Shown piece after piece: positions 1-8,035 of a DNA stretch of 64,000 bases; the first letter of the stretch is position 1; every line of letters begins with the position of its first letter. The notes under the pieces are model-generated. The model ran no database searches, was not told the origin of the DNA, and was given only the letters and a program-made list of their open reading frames with translations. Location: NCBI RefSeq assembly GCF_018070025.1, contig NZ_JAGPYQ010000001.1, positions 1,364,001-1,428,000 of the forward strand. The letters are read 5' to 3'. This DNA comes from Streptomyces liliiviolaceus. GTDB lineage: Bacteria > Actinomycetota > Actinomycetes > Streptomycetales > Streptomycetaceae. Both the position numbers and the translations under genes were made by a program.

Positions 1-34
1 CTCGTTTTCGATCTCTTCTGTCACGATCAGACAC

Positions 35-412
35 ATGAAGAATTTCGTAGTCAAGACGATCGCCAACGCGGGCGCCCTGGCGGTGGCGGTGTGGCTGCTC
101 GACAAGATCACCCTGAGCGGTGACAGCACGGGCAAGGAGATCGGCACGCTGCTGCTCGTCGCGCTGCTGTTCGGACTGGTGAACTTCCTGGTCAAGCCGG
201 TCGTGAAGGTCCTCACCTTCCCGCTGTTCATCCTCACGCTCGGACTGATCACGCTGGTGGTCAACGCCCTGATGCTGCTGCTCACCTCGTGGCTGGCGGA
301 CAAGCTCGACCTAAGCTTCCACGTCGAGGGTTTCTGGACCGCCGTCCTGGGCGGCCTGATCATCTCGATCGTCTCCTGGGCCCTGAACGTCGTCCTTCCC
401 GACGAGGACTGA
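35..412 (+). CDS. Phage holin family IV-like membrane protein
   Basis: A 125-residue, strongly hydrophobic protein with four likely membrane segments (about residues 5-23, 36-56, 60-86 and 98-121) and a short acidic tail. The pattern, including the FGLVNFLVKP segment between helices 2 and 3, matches the small four-helix actinobacterial family usually annotated as phage holin family or superfamily IV 4-TMS protein. The name is historical; these are chromosomal inner-membrane proteins of unknown role and nothing here suggests phage. It ends 10 bases before the phosphatase gene and is probably co-transcribed with it. No good ribosome-binding site is visible before the ATG, and the upstream region is cut by the window edge. 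Confidence 0.8.
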   Translation: MKNFVVKTIANAGALAVAVWLLDKITLSGDSTGKEIGTLLLVALLFGLVNFLVKPVVKVLTFPLFILTLGLITLVVNALMLLLTSWLADKLDLSFHVEGFWTAVLGGLIISIVSWALNVVLPDED

Positions 413-422
413 GCGGCCCCCG

Positions 423-914
423 ATGCCCTATCGCGTGTGCTTCGTATGCACCGGCAACATATGCCGCTCCCCGATGGCCGAGTCCGTCTTCCGCGCGCGG
501 GTGGCCGAAGCGGGCCTCGACGGTCTGGTCGAGGTGGACAGCGCGGGTACCGACGGCTGGCACGAGGGTGACGGAGCCGATCCGCGCACCGTCTCCGTGC
601 TGGAGACGAACGGCTACGGCAGCGACCATGCGGCCCGCCGGTTCCGGCCCGAGTGGTTCTCCCGGCTCGACCTGGTGATAGCTCTCGACTCCGGCCACCT
701 CACAGCCCTGCGCCGCCTCGCACCGACCCCGGCCGACGCCGAGAAGGTCCGGCTGCTGCGCTCGTACGACATCGCCGCCGGCGCCGATCTCGACGTACCT
801 GATCCCTATTACGGGGGGATGGACGGTTTCGAGGAGTGTCTTGAGATGGTGGAGGCGGCGAGCACCGGACTGCTCGCCGCTGTACGCGAGCAAGTGGAGG
901 AACAGGCGGCATGA
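423..914 (+). CDS. ptpA: Low molecular weight protein-tyrosine phosphatase
   Basis: A 163-residue cytosolic phosphatase that removes phosphate from phosphotyrosine. The P-loop CTGNICRS near residues 9-16 gives the family CX5R(S/T) signature, with the nucleophile at Cys9 and Arg15 binding phosphate. The general-acid aspartate is in the DPYYGG motif near residue 125. The length is typical of the family. The stop overlaps the ATG of the next gene (ATGA, bases 911-914), so the two are translationally coupled. In Streptomyces the orthologue is known as PtpA and has been linked to secondary metabolism; that link is family knowledge and is not shown here. Confidence 0.92.
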   Translation: MPYRVCFVCTGNICRSPMAESVFRARVAEAGLDGLVEVDSAGTDGWHEGDGADPRTVSVLETNGYGSDHAARRFRPEWFSRLDLVIALDSGHLTALRRLAPTPADAEKVRLLRSYDIAAGADLDVPDPYYGGMDGFEECLEMVEAASTGLLAAVREQVEEQAA

Positions 915-2065
915 CGAATTCTTTCGAGGGAGCGGGTTCCGAGGGAGTGGGTGACGGCACGCGTGCCGTGCGGGCCGGGCTGCCCGAGCCGGTCAAGCAC
1001 GAGCCGACCCTCCCCGGCCCGGTCTTCGCCGCCCACTTCCATCTGGCGGGCGAGCCCACCGGCTCCTACACCTACGGACGCGACGAGAACCCGACCTGGA
1101 CCCATCTGGAGCGCGCCATCGGCGAGCTGGAGGCTCCGGGGCGGGACGGCGTCGAGACGCTCGTCTTCGCCTCCGGCATGGCCGCCATCTCGGCCGTCCT
1201 CTTCTCCCAGCTGAGCGCCGGCGACACGGTCGTGCTGCCCGACGACGGCTACCAGGTCCTGCCGCTCGTACGCGGGCAGTTGGAGGCGTACGGCATCGAG
1301 GTGCGCACGGCGCCGACCGGCGGCGACGCCCAGCTCGACGTCCTCGACGGAGCGAAGCTGCTGTGGATCGAGACCCCGTCGAACCCGGGGCTCGACGTGT
1401 GCGACGTGCGTCGGCTCGTCGAGGCCGCCCATGCGCGCGGCGCTCTCGTCGCGGTCGACAACACCCTGGCGACGCCGCTCGGACAGCGGCCGCTGGAGCT
1501 GGGCGCGGACTTCTCCGTGGCCAGCGGCACCAAGCAGCTCACAGGGCACGGAGACGTCCTCCTGGGGTACGTCACGGGCGTCGACGCCTCGGCGATGGCC
1601 TCCGTACGGCGCTGGCGCAAGATCGTCGGGGCAATCCCGGGGCCCATGGAGGCCTGGCTCGCGCACCGCTCGCTCGCCACGCTGCAGCTGCGCGTGGACC
1701 GGCAGAACGCGACTGCCCAGGTGATCGCCGAGACGCTGCGGGACTGGCCCGAGGAGCTCGGAGTCCGCTATCCCGGGCTGCCCGGCGACCCTTCGCACAA
1801 GATCGCCTCGCAGCAGATGCGGCGCTTCGGGTGTGTGGTGTCGTTCACGTTGCCCACGCGCGCGCGTGCCGACCGTTTTCTCGACGCGCTGCGGCTCGTG
1901 GACGACGCGACGAGCTTCGGCGGGGTGCGGTCGACCGCCGAGCGGCGCGGGCGCTGGGGCGGCGACGCGGTCCCGGAGGGCTTCATCCGTTTCTCGGTCG
2001 GCGCCGAGGATCCGGAGGATCTGGTGGCCGACGTCCGGCGGGCGCTCGACGAGTCCGCGAAGTGA
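911..2065 (+). CDS. Cystathionine gamma-lyase/gamma-synthase family PLP enzyme
   Basis: A 384-residue Cys/Met-metabolism PLP-dependent enzyme. Family motifs are present in order: YTYGRDENPTW near residue 55, the substrate-region FASGMAAI stretch, the WIETPSNPG segment, the cofactor aspartate in VAVDNT, and the Schiff-base lysine in SGTKQLTGHGD near residue 207. Members cleave or form C-S bonds of cystathionine and related thioethers. Sequence alone does not separate lyase from synthase; in Streptomyces this locus is usually called cystathionine gamma-lyase. Its start overlaps the ptpA stop by four bases. A 215-base gap follows before the LysR gene. Confidence 0.87.
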   Translation: MTNSFEGAGSEGVGDGTRAVRAGLPEPVKHEPTLPGPVFAAHFHLAGEPTGSYTYGRDENPTWTHLERAIGELEAPGRDGVETLVFASGMAAISAVLFSQLSAGDTVVLPDDGYQVLPLVRGQLEAYGIEVRTAPTGGDAQLDVLDGAKLLWIETPSNPGLDVCDVRRLVEAAHARGALVAVDNTLATPLGQRPLELGADFSVASGTKQLTGHGDVLLGYVTGVDASAMASVRRWRKIVGAIPGPMEAWLAHRSLATLQLRVDRQNATAQVIAETLRDWPEELGVRYPGLPGDPSHKIASQQMRRFGCVVSFTLPTRARADRFLDALRLVDDATSFGGVRSTAERRGRWGGDAVPEGFIRFSVGAEDPEDLVADVRRALDESAK

Positions 2066-2224
2066 GCGCCTGCTGAGTGACCGGCCAGTAGCCGCGCTAC
2101 GCACAACGGACGGTCCGAGCCTCCCCCCTCGTGGCTCGGACCGCCCCGGTTCTCTGCGCTAAGAACCGCGCGAACAAGGCTAGTTGACTCTGTGTCAGTG
2201 TCCAATCACGGTAGCGACAGGGGG

Positions 2225-2242
2225 CTATCGACTTATTTATAG
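2225..2242. promoter_or_regulatory. CTAT-N10-ATAG dyad upstream of the LysR gene
   Basis: A short inverted repeat with an AT-rich core lies 38 bases before the LysR-family start codon, in otherwise GC-rich DNA. LysR regulators commonly bind T-N11-A dyads near their own promoter, so this is a reasonable autoregulatory site. The AT-rich core could equally be part of the promoter. There is no direct proof. Confidence 0.35.
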
Positions 2243-2280
2243 TTGGGGGCTTCCGGCAAGCTGAAGATCGAAGGGAAGCC

Positions 2281-3186
2281 ATGGATCTGGCTCTGCTGCG
2301 GACCTTCGTGACCGTGCACCGGGCCGGCTCCTTCACCCGGGCCGCCGCTTTGCTCGGCCTCTCCCAGCCGGCCGTCACCTCACAGATCCGCACGCTCGAA
2401 CGGCAGCTGGGACGCCCCCTGTTCCTGCGCCAGGCCCGTGGGGTGACCCCCACCACCATCGGGGACGAACTCGCCCACAAGGCCGCCCCGCATCTCGACG
2501 CCCTCGTGGAGATCACCGAGACCGGCCTCGACGCGGACTCCTCCCTGCGCACCCTCCACCTCGCCGGGCCACCGGAGTTCACCGCCGAGCGCGCGCTGCC
2601 CGCGCTCACCGAGCTGATCGGCGACGACGGCCACGGTTTCGCACTGCGGGCCTCCTTCGGCAATGCGGAGGAGACGCTGGAAGGACTCTCTGCCGGGCAT
2701 CACGATCTGGCCATCAGCACGGCACGCCCCCGGGGCGCTCTGCTCACCGCGACTCCGCTCTGCGACGAGGAACACGTGCTGGTCGCCGCCCCGCGCTGGG
2801 TCGCCCGTATCGACTCCGACAAGTTACGGCTCCAGGGCGCGCCGGCCCTGGAGAACCTGCCCGTGGTCGAGGTGCACGAGTCGCTGCCGTTCATCGCCCG
2901 CTACTGGGCTTCCGTCTTCGACTCCCTGCCCGCCGCGTCGGGCACCGTCATCGTTCCCGACCTGCGGGCCGTGCTCGCCTGCGCCACCACCGGCGCGGGA
3001 CTCGCGGTCCTGCCGCGCTATCTGTGCGGACCGGCCCTGGAGCGGGGCGACGTGGTGGCGCTGAGCGAGCCGACGGTCCCACCCCTTCGTACATACTTCC
3101 TGGTGGTACGGACCGGCACCCTGGCCATGCCGCATATCGCGCGGGCCCACGAATGGCTGATGCGCGCCGCTACCGGCTGGTCGTGA
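2281..3186 (+). CDS. LysR-family transcriptional regulator
   Basis: A 301-residue LysR-type regulator. Residues 1-60 form the winged helix-turn-helix, with RTFVTVHRAGSFTRAAALLG followed by the recognition-helix segment SQPAVTSQIRTLERQLGRPLF, the most conserved part of the family. Residues of about 88-295 form the periplasmic-binding-like effector domain. Length is standard. The start is supported by AAGGGAAG just upstream of the ATG. No divergent partner exists, since the upstream gene runs in the same direction, so the target cannot be inferred from context; the adjacent NUDIX gene is the nearest candidate. The effector is unknown. Confidence 0.9.
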   Translation: MDLALLRTFVTVHRAGSFTRAAALLGLSQPAVTSQIRTLERQLGRPLFLRQARGVTPTTIGDELAHKAAPHLDALVEITETGLDADSSLRTLHLAGPPEFTAERALPALTELIGDDGHGFALRASFGNAEETLEGLSAGHHDLAISTARPRGALLTATPLCDEEHVLVAAPRWVARIDSDKLRLQGAPALENLPVVEVHESLPFIARYWASVFDSLPAASGTVIVPDLRAVLACATTGAGLAVLPRYLCGPALERGDVVALSEPTVPPLRTYFLVVRTGTLAMPHIARAHEWLMRAATGWS

Positions 3187-3217
3187 CGCAGAAGCTTCGC
3201 CTGGTCCGGGCGGCGAT

Positions 3218-3231
3218 GTTTCACGTGGAAC
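3218..3231. other. parS: Degenerate parS (one mismatch)
   Basis: GTTTCACGTGGAAC differs from the 14-bp Streptomyces parS palindrome GTTTCACGTGAAAC at one position. It lies in the 66-base gap between the LysR and NUDIX genes. This is the parS-like copy furthest from oriC in the window, about 47 kb away. ParB binding may be weaker than at perfect sites. Confidence 0.65.
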
Positions 3232-3252
3232 CAACCGGGCCACATTCCTCCC

Positions 3253-3735
3253 ATGACCGACCGACCCGTGGTCAAGCGCACCGCCCGGGCCGTCCTGCTG
3301 GACGGCAACGACTTGATCTTGATCAAGCGGACCAAACCCGGCGTCGATCCCTACTGGCTGACACCCGGCGGCGGGGTCGAGCCCGAGGACACGACCGTCG
3401 TCGACGCGCTCCACCGTGAAGTGCACGAGGAACTCGGCGCCAAGATCACCGATGTCGTGCCGTGCTTCGTCGACACCGTCGAGCACATCGGCGAGGACAG
3501 CAGCTCGACCGGGGTGAAGGTGCAGCACTTCTTCGTCTGCAACCTGGAATCCATGGATCCCTCGCTGCGCCACGGCCCCGAGATCGAAGAGCCCAGCGGC
3601 GAATACGAGATCGTGCGAATCCCCTTCACCCGCGTCGGCATCGCCTCCGTCCACCTCGTACCGCTGTCGCTGCGGCACTATCTCGACGGGAACATCGAGG
3701 GCGTACGGGCGATGCAGGCGCCCGATCTGGGCTGA
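3253..3735 (+). CDS. NUDIX hydrolase
   Basis: A 160-residue NUDIX-fold protein expected to hydrolyse a nucleoside diphosphate linked to another moiety. The NUDIX helix reads GGGVEPEDTTVVDALHREVHEELGA near residues 39-63; written here as motif context, the core REVHEELG fits the RExxEExG consensus. The first consensus glutamate, eight residues before the Arg, is Thr here, while the metal-binding HEE glutamates are kept. The protein has no transmembrane segment. It is followed closely by the convergent flavohaemoglobin-like gene. The substrate cannot be predicted. Confidence 0.85.
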   Translation: MTDRPVVKRTARAVLLDGNDLILIKRTKPGVDPYWLTPGGGVEPEDTTVVDALHREVHEELGAKITDVVPCFVDTVEHIGEDSSSTGVKVQHFFVCNLESMDPSLRHGPEIEEPSGEYEIVRIPFTRVGIASVHLVPLSLRHYLDGNIEGVRAMQAPDLG

Positions 3736-3787
3736 CCCCCCGCCCGTTGCCCCGCTGACGCGAGCCGGGGCCGGAGTCGGCCCGGTG

Positions 3788-5518
3788 TCAGTCGCGTGCC
3801 GCGACCAGGTCCTCCACCGCGTCGTGACGGATCCGGGCCGATGGGATACCGATGTCCCGGAGTGCGTCCACGCCGTTGCGGATCATGCCGGGCGGGCCGG
3901 AGAGATAGGCGTCGTACTCGTCCCACGGACCGTATTCGCGGACCGCGTCGGGCAGTTGGAGATGTGCCAGCTGGTCGACTATGGGACGCACCGAGAGCCA
4001 TGAGTGGCTCTGCTGGAGCCGGAGCATGGTGTCGATGTCGTACAGGTCGTGATCGGTGCGGGCCCCGTAGAAGACCTCGACCGGGCGCCTCTGCCCATGC
4101 TCGGCGACGTCCTCGACCAGTGCCTTGATCGGCGCGATGCCGGTGCCGCCGCCCAGACAGAGCAGTCCGCTGTCGGTGGTGTGGTCTACGGTCATCGAGC
4201 CCGCGGGCGGTCCGAGCCTGACGATGTCGCCGGGGCGGGCCCGGTGCACCAGCGCGCTGGAGACCCAGCCCGCCGGAATCGCCTTCACGTGGAACGACAG
4301 CAGTCCGTCCGATCGGGGCGCGGAGGCGAACGAGTAGTGCCGCCAGACGCGGGGCCACCACGGGGTCTCCAGGCTCGCGTACTGGCCGGCGAGGAAGGGG
4401 TACGGCTGATCGGGGCGGACCGTGACGACAGCGACGTCCGGGGTCCTCAGATCGTGCGAGACCACCTCGGCGTACCACCAAGCCGGCGCGCGCAGTTCGT
4501 CCGCGGCCGCGGCGTCGATCATGACCTGGGAGATCGTCGTGTACGCCCTGACCCAGGCCGCCTCGGTCTCCCTGTCCCAGACCGTCCCCGCGAACCGGCT
4601 GAGCGCGCCGAGGAGGCACTCCCCGACGGCGGGGTAGTGCTCGGGGCGTGTGCCGTACTTGCGGTGGCCGCGGCCGAGGTTCTGCAGATACGAGACCAGG
4701 ACCTCGGTGTTGTCGATGTGTTCGGCCGCTGTCAGCAGCGCCTTGAGCAGCCGGTCCCGCTGGGTGTCCATCGCGGCCGGGAACAGGGGGCGCAGGTCGG
4801 GATGGCGGACGAAGAGCAGCGCGTAGAAGTACGAGGTGACCTTGTCGGCGACGGGCGCCACCTCGGCCATGGTGCGGCGGATGAGGACGGCGTCGGGGGA
4901 GGCGGGCCTCGCGGGCGCGGGAGCCGGCTCGGGCTCTGAGGTCGCCGCGGGGGCCGGAGCCGACGTGGGCGCGGCTGCTGCGGGAGCGGGGGCGGCGAAG
5001 TGAGAGGGCTGCCGGCCGGGGCCGGCGTGCTCGCGATCCGGGCGCCCACGGTCCGGATGCTCACGGTCCGGCCTCGGTGAAGGGGGCGGCCCGTTGTGCG
5101 TCACCGCCGGCGGTGTCGCCTCGCGTGACGCCTGCGGGGGCCCGGACGAGTGGGCACGGGCGGCGCCTTCGCTCCCGCTGGGGGCGCCTCCACGACCGGG
5201 GCCGGGGCCGAAGTCGCGGCCGGCTCGGGCGGCGTCGGTCCGGTCGGCGGCGATCCGCTCGGCGTCGGTTCGCTCGGCGTCGGTTCGATCCGTGTCCGGT
5301 CCGGGCTCCGCCTTCGGGGGTATTCGTCGCGGTGCCGCGTCGTCCTCTCCCGCCGCGGGCCTGCGGACCGGCCGCAACGCGGCCAAGCGCCGCCCCTCGG
5401 TCGCCCCCTGCTCGCCGCCCGCGGGCGGCTCCGGTGGCGTGTGCGGTGTGAACCAGCCGCCTCCGCCGCCACCCCCTGAAGTGCCTTTGTCGGCCGACGT
5501 GGTGGTCGGAGCGTCCAT
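3788..5518 (-). CDS. Flavohaemoglobin-like protein with long disordered N-terminus
   Basis: A 576-residue protein. The first about 200 residues are low-complexity Pro/Ala/Arg/Asp-rich, including repeated DRTDAER units. A globin domain follows (about 210-345) containing RRTMAEVAPVADKVTSYFY and a likely proximal His in GRGHRKYG. The C-terminal part is a ferredoxin-reductase unit with the FAD-binding RHYSFAS motif near residue 400 and an NAD-binding GGGTGIAP motif near residue 455. The order globin-FAD-NAD is that of flavohaemoglobins, which oxidise nitric oxide to nitrate; the disordered N-terminus is unusual for that family. ATG 5518 was preferred over the frame's earlier starts (5539, 5671) because GAGGCGAGG precedes it. 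Confidence 0.8.
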   Translation of the reverse strand: MDAPTTTSADKGTSGGGGGGGWFTPHTPPEPPAGGEQGATEGRRLAALRPVRRPAAGEDDAAPRRIPPKAEPGPDTDRTDAERTDAERIAADRTDAARAGRDFGPGPGRGGAPSGSEGAARAHSSGPPQASREATPPAVTHNGPPPSPRPDREHPDRGRPDREHAGPGRQPSHFAAPAPAAAAPTSAPAPAATSEPEPAPAPARPASPDAVLIRRTMAEVAPVADKVTSYFYALLFVRHPDLRPLFPAAMDTQRDRLLKALLTAAEHIDNTEVLVSYLQNLGRGHRKYGTRPEHYPAVGECLLGALSRFAGTVWDRETEAAWVRAYTTISQVMIDAAAADELRAPAWWYAEVVSHDLRTPDVAVVTVRPDQPYPFLAGQYASLETPWWPRVWRHYSFASAPRSDGLLSFHVKAIPAGWVSSALVHRARPGDIVRLGPPAGSMTVDHTTDSGLLCLGGGTGIAPIKALVEDVAEHGQRRPVEVFYGARTDHDLYDIDTMLRLQQSHSWLSVRPIVDQLAHLQLPDAVREYGPWDEYDAYLSGPPGMIRNGVDALRDIGIPSARIRHDAVEDLVAARD

Positions 5519-6043
5519 GCTGTGCCTCGCCTCGAACATCTTTCGGTCGGTCTGCGCACCTCCTCGATCGGAAGATGCCTGCTTTCCCCCCGCAGACTGC
5601 TTGCTTCGCCCCGTTCCGTCCTGTCGGCCAATGCGCCCATATTGGACCGCGTCATCGCACGCTGGGGACAAGTGAGCCGAGAATGTGACATTGGCCGCAC
5701 TACAGCCAAGTCAGCATCCCACCCATTACCACCAACCCGGTCGCGTAACCGGAAATGCGGGTCTTCGATCTTTCTGTCCCGTTAGGCTGCATTGTCGTTC
5801 GATCGCCCCGACGGGATGTGCGGACACCTCGTCGGACACGAACCGGAGTCGACCATACCGGCCGCGGTCCGACGCACAAGTCCCCGCTTCCTTACGTCAG
5901 GAATTGCGTGGTGGACGTTTCATCAATTCTTTCAATTCCCGGGCGGGACAAGCCAATTCGCGGCGTGTACGCCGAGGCTAGTACGCGCGGTTACTCCCGC
6001 TGTCAGATGCCTCAGGCCGCTCCCGCCCCGCACGGTGTTTCAC
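5519..6043. other. Divergent intergenic region, 525 bp
   Basis: This stretch separates the leftward flavohaemoglobin-like gene from the rightward DUF2269-like gene. It is less GC-rich than its surroundings. An open frame runs through it from 5792 in phase with the next gene, but its translation looks random and lacks codon bias. I see no clear promoter hexamers or RNA gene. Its right end carries the parS at 6037. Confidence 0.6.
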
Positions 6044-6050
6044 GTGAAAC
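6037..6050. other. parS: parS site overlapping a gene start
   Basis: Perfect GTTTCACGTGAAAC. The GTG at 6044-6046 inside the palindrome is a candidate start codon of the following membrane-protein gene, and another in-frame GTG (6035-6037) shares its last base with the site. Confidence 0.93.
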
Positions 6051-6580
6051 TAAGCCGCCCCGTGCGCAGGGCCACCCTCGTCGTCCATGTAGCCGCGTCC
6101 GCGTGCTGGCTCGGGCTCACGCTCGGGCTGCTCGCCCTGGGAATCACCGCGACCACCACCGGGTCCGCGATGACCGTGGAAGCCTCCGTCCGCGCCATGA
6201 AGACCTTCGCCGACTGGCTTCTGCTCCCCCTCGCGTTCCTTACGCTCCTCACCGGCTTGGTGCTGTCCCTGGGCACGCCATGGGGGCTGGCGAGGCATCG
6301 GTGGGTCTACACCAAGTTCTGGCTGACGCTGGCCACCGCCACGGCCACCGTGTTCGCCCTGCGCCCCGGAGTCGACACCGCGGTCGCCGCGGTGGCGGAC
6401 GGGGGACCGCTGCCCGACCCCGGTGACGTCCTGTTCGGACCGATCGTCTCGCTGTGCGCGTATCTCTTCATGACGGTGATCTCGGTCCTCAAGCCCTGGG
6501 GGCTGACCCGGCGCGGGCAAAGGATCCGTACGGCCGCCCGCAAACCGGTGGACGCGGAAGCCGCCCGTCGGACAGCCTGA
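6044..6580 (+). CDS. DUF2269-like integral membrane protein
   Basis: About 178 residues with four hydrophobic segments, near residues 9-30, 54-74, 84-102 and 133-152 from this start. The arrangement and the GTPWGLARHRWVYTKFW segment resemble the small DUF2269-type membrane proteins of actinobacteria; function unknown. The start is uncertain. Candidates are GTG 6044 and GTG 6035, both overlapping a parS, and neither has an obvious ribosome-binding site. The longer open frame from 5792 does not look coding. The stop is followed six bases later by the GNAT gene, so the two probably form one transcript. Confidence 0.6.
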   Translation: MKLSRPVRRATLVVHVAASACWLGLTLGLLALGITATTTGSAMTVEASVRAMKTFADWLLLPLAFLTLLTGLVLSLGTPWGLARHRWVYTKFWLTLATATATVFALRPGVDTAVAAVADGGPLPDPGDVLFGPIVSLCAYLFMTVISVLKPWGLTRRGQRIRTAARKPVDAEAARRTA

Positions 6581-6585
6581 CCTGC

Positions 6586-7452
6586 GTGCCGACTCCTTCC
6601 CCCGCCGCTCTGCCCATCCGCCGTCTGACGCCTCGCGATCTCTCCGCCTGTGCCGACCTCTCCGAGAACCGGGGCTGGCCCCGCGAGGAACACAAGTGGG
6701 GTCTGCTGCTCGCGGCCGGTACGGGCCTTGGCATCGACGACCCCGGCGGGGGTCTTGTCGCCGCCTGCGTCGTGACCGCCTACGGGCCCCGGGAACAGCC
6801 GGATCTGACAGCCATCGGCATGGTGCTGGTCGCCGAGCGGTACGCCCGCCAGGGCATCGGACGCCGTCTCATGCGCCATGTCGTGGCCGAGCTGGGGACC
6901 ACCCCGGTGACCCTGCACGCCACGCCGTACGGGCGCCCGCTGTACGAGGAACTGGGCTTCAAGGCCATCGGGCGTGCCGAGATGGTCCGTGGCCGCTTCA
7001 GCCCCCTGGGCCCGGAGCCCGAGATCGCCACACGTGCGGCCACGGCCGAGGATCTCGTCACGATCCTCCGCCTCGACGAGGAGGTCTTCGGCACGGACCG
7101 GACGCACATGATCACGCGGCTGCCCGCTTTCTCCGACCATCTGCGGGTCGCCGAGGAGGACGGCCGGATCATCGGGTACGCGGCCGCCTGGCCCAACATG
7201 GACAGCCATGTGGTGGGCCCGCTGATCGCCCGCGACACCGAGACGGCGAAGGCGCTCATCGCCTCGCTGGCCTCGCGTACCGACCGTCCACTGCGCACGG
7301 ACATCGACGTACGCCATGAGGAACTGCTGGCGTGGGTCAAGGAGCGCGGGCTCACCTCCGTGAGCTTCAACGCGGTGATGACGTACGGCATCGGGGAGTT
7401 GCCCGGCGACTGGACGCGGCGGTTCGCTCCGCTCACCGTGGCCGCGGGCTGA
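6586..7452 (+). CDS. GNAT-family N-acetyltransferase (two-domain)
   Basis: A 288-residue acetyltransferase. The N-terminal GNAT domain (about 8-140) contains the acetyl-CoA motif A, AERYARQGIGRRLMRHV, near residues 80-97, matching the Q/RxxGxG/A consensus, and ends with PLYEELGFKAIG. The second half (about 145-280) looks like a degenerate GNAT-like domain (DEEVFGTDR near 165, GRIIGYAAAW near 195). GTG 6586 is the first in-frame start after the upstream stop and gives the natural N-terminus; the frame itself stays open from 6454. The substrate is unknown. Confidence 0.82.
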   Translation: MPTPSPAALPIRRLTPRDLSACADLSENRGWPREEHKWGLLLAAGTGLGIDDPGGGLVAACVVTAYGPREQPDLTAIGMVLVAERYARQGIGRRLMRHVVAELGTTPVTLHATPYGRPLYEELGFKAIGRAEMVRGRFSPLGPEPEIATRAATAEDLVTILRLDEEVFGTDRTHMITRLPAFSDHLRVAEEDGRIIGYAAAWPNMDSHVVGPLIARDTETAKALIASLASRTDRPLRTDIDVRHEELLAWVKERGLTSVSFNAVMTYGIGELPGDWTRRFAPLTVAAG

Positions 7453-7500
7453 ACCGGGCGACGCGGACCGAACCGGGGGACGCGGACCGAACCGGGCGAA
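7451..7500 (+). repeat. 19-bp tandem repeat, about 2.7 copies
   Basis: The unit GAACCGGGSGACGCGGACC occurs twice in full with a third partial copy, directly after the GNAT stop and leading into the terminator hairpin. It probably arose by slippage and has no evident function. The copy number may vary between strains. Confidence 0.75.
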
Positions 7501-7529
7501 CCGCCCGCTCTGGGATGAGCGGGCGGTTC
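7498..7529. terminator. Convergent bidirectional terminator
   Basis: A perfect 13-bp stem (GAACCGCCCGCTC and its complement) with loop TGGGAT lies between the convergent GNAT and GlcG/HbpS-like genes. It would serve both directions. No long T-run follows, which is common in Streptomyces. Confidence 0.75.
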
Positions 7530-7564
7530 TCCGGTACGGGGCGCTCCGAGCGCCGGCGGCCGTC

Positions 7565-7984
7565 CTAGCCGAGGGTCTGCACCGCGGCGGTGGCGAAACC
7601 GTGGTCCTGCTCCGGGGCGCCGCCGCCCACTCCGATCGCGCCGATCAGGCGGCCGTCGCGGTGGACCGGCACTCCACCGGCGATGAACAGGAGCGGCCGG
7701 TCGAGCGCGGTCGGCAGGGTGTGGAAGAGCCCTCCGGGCTGGACCGCTTCGACGAGATCCGCGGTGGGAGTGCCGAGTTGCAGCGCCGTGTAGGCCTTGC
7801 GGGTGCTGGTCTCGCCCGAGATCAGGACCGCCCGGTCGTCCCGCCGGAAGGCGAGCAGGTGGCCGCCCGCGTCGAGGACCGTGACGCTGACCTTGACGTC
7901 CGCGGCTTCCGCGGCACGGCGGGCGGCCGTGACGAGCGCCTCGGCGTCCTGGATGGTCAGCGGGGTGACGGTGGTGGTGCTCAT
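7565..7984 (-). CDS. GlcG/HbpS-family (DUF336) haem-binding-like protein
   Basis: A 139-residue protein of the GlcG/HbpS (DUF336) fold. It has the family pattern: an N-terminal helix (IQDAEALVTAARRAAEA), the strand segment VSVTVLDAGGHLLAFRRDD, and the GGVPVHRDGRLIGAIGVGGG motif near residues 105-125. Related proteins bind haem or cobalamin or serve as small chaperones; many have no assigned role. No signal peptide is present, so it is predicted to be cytosolic. It lies 51 bases downstream of the MFS transporter gene in the same direction and is probably co-transcribed. Confidence 0.82.
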   Translation of the reverse strand: MSTTTVTPLTIQDAEALVTAARRAAEAADVKVSVTVLDAGGHLLAFRRDDRAVLISGETSTRKAYTALQLGTPTADLVEAVQPGGLFHTLPTALDRPLLFIAGGVPVHRDGRLIGAIGVGGGAPEQDHGFATAAVQTLG

Positions 7985-8035
7985 GAGGGGTTTCTCCTTG
8001 CGAGATGGTGCGGTGTGGGGGATTGCGGCCGGCGC

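Noticed and set aside
35..412. Phage origin suggested by the holin-like protein
   Set aside because: No other phage gene is nearby and the four-helix family is a common chromosomal actinobacterial protein.
4283..4296. CCTTCACGTGGAAC, similar to parS
   Set aside because: Three mismatches to GTTTCACGTGAAAC, and it encodes FHVK within the flavohaemoglobin-like gene; chance similarity.
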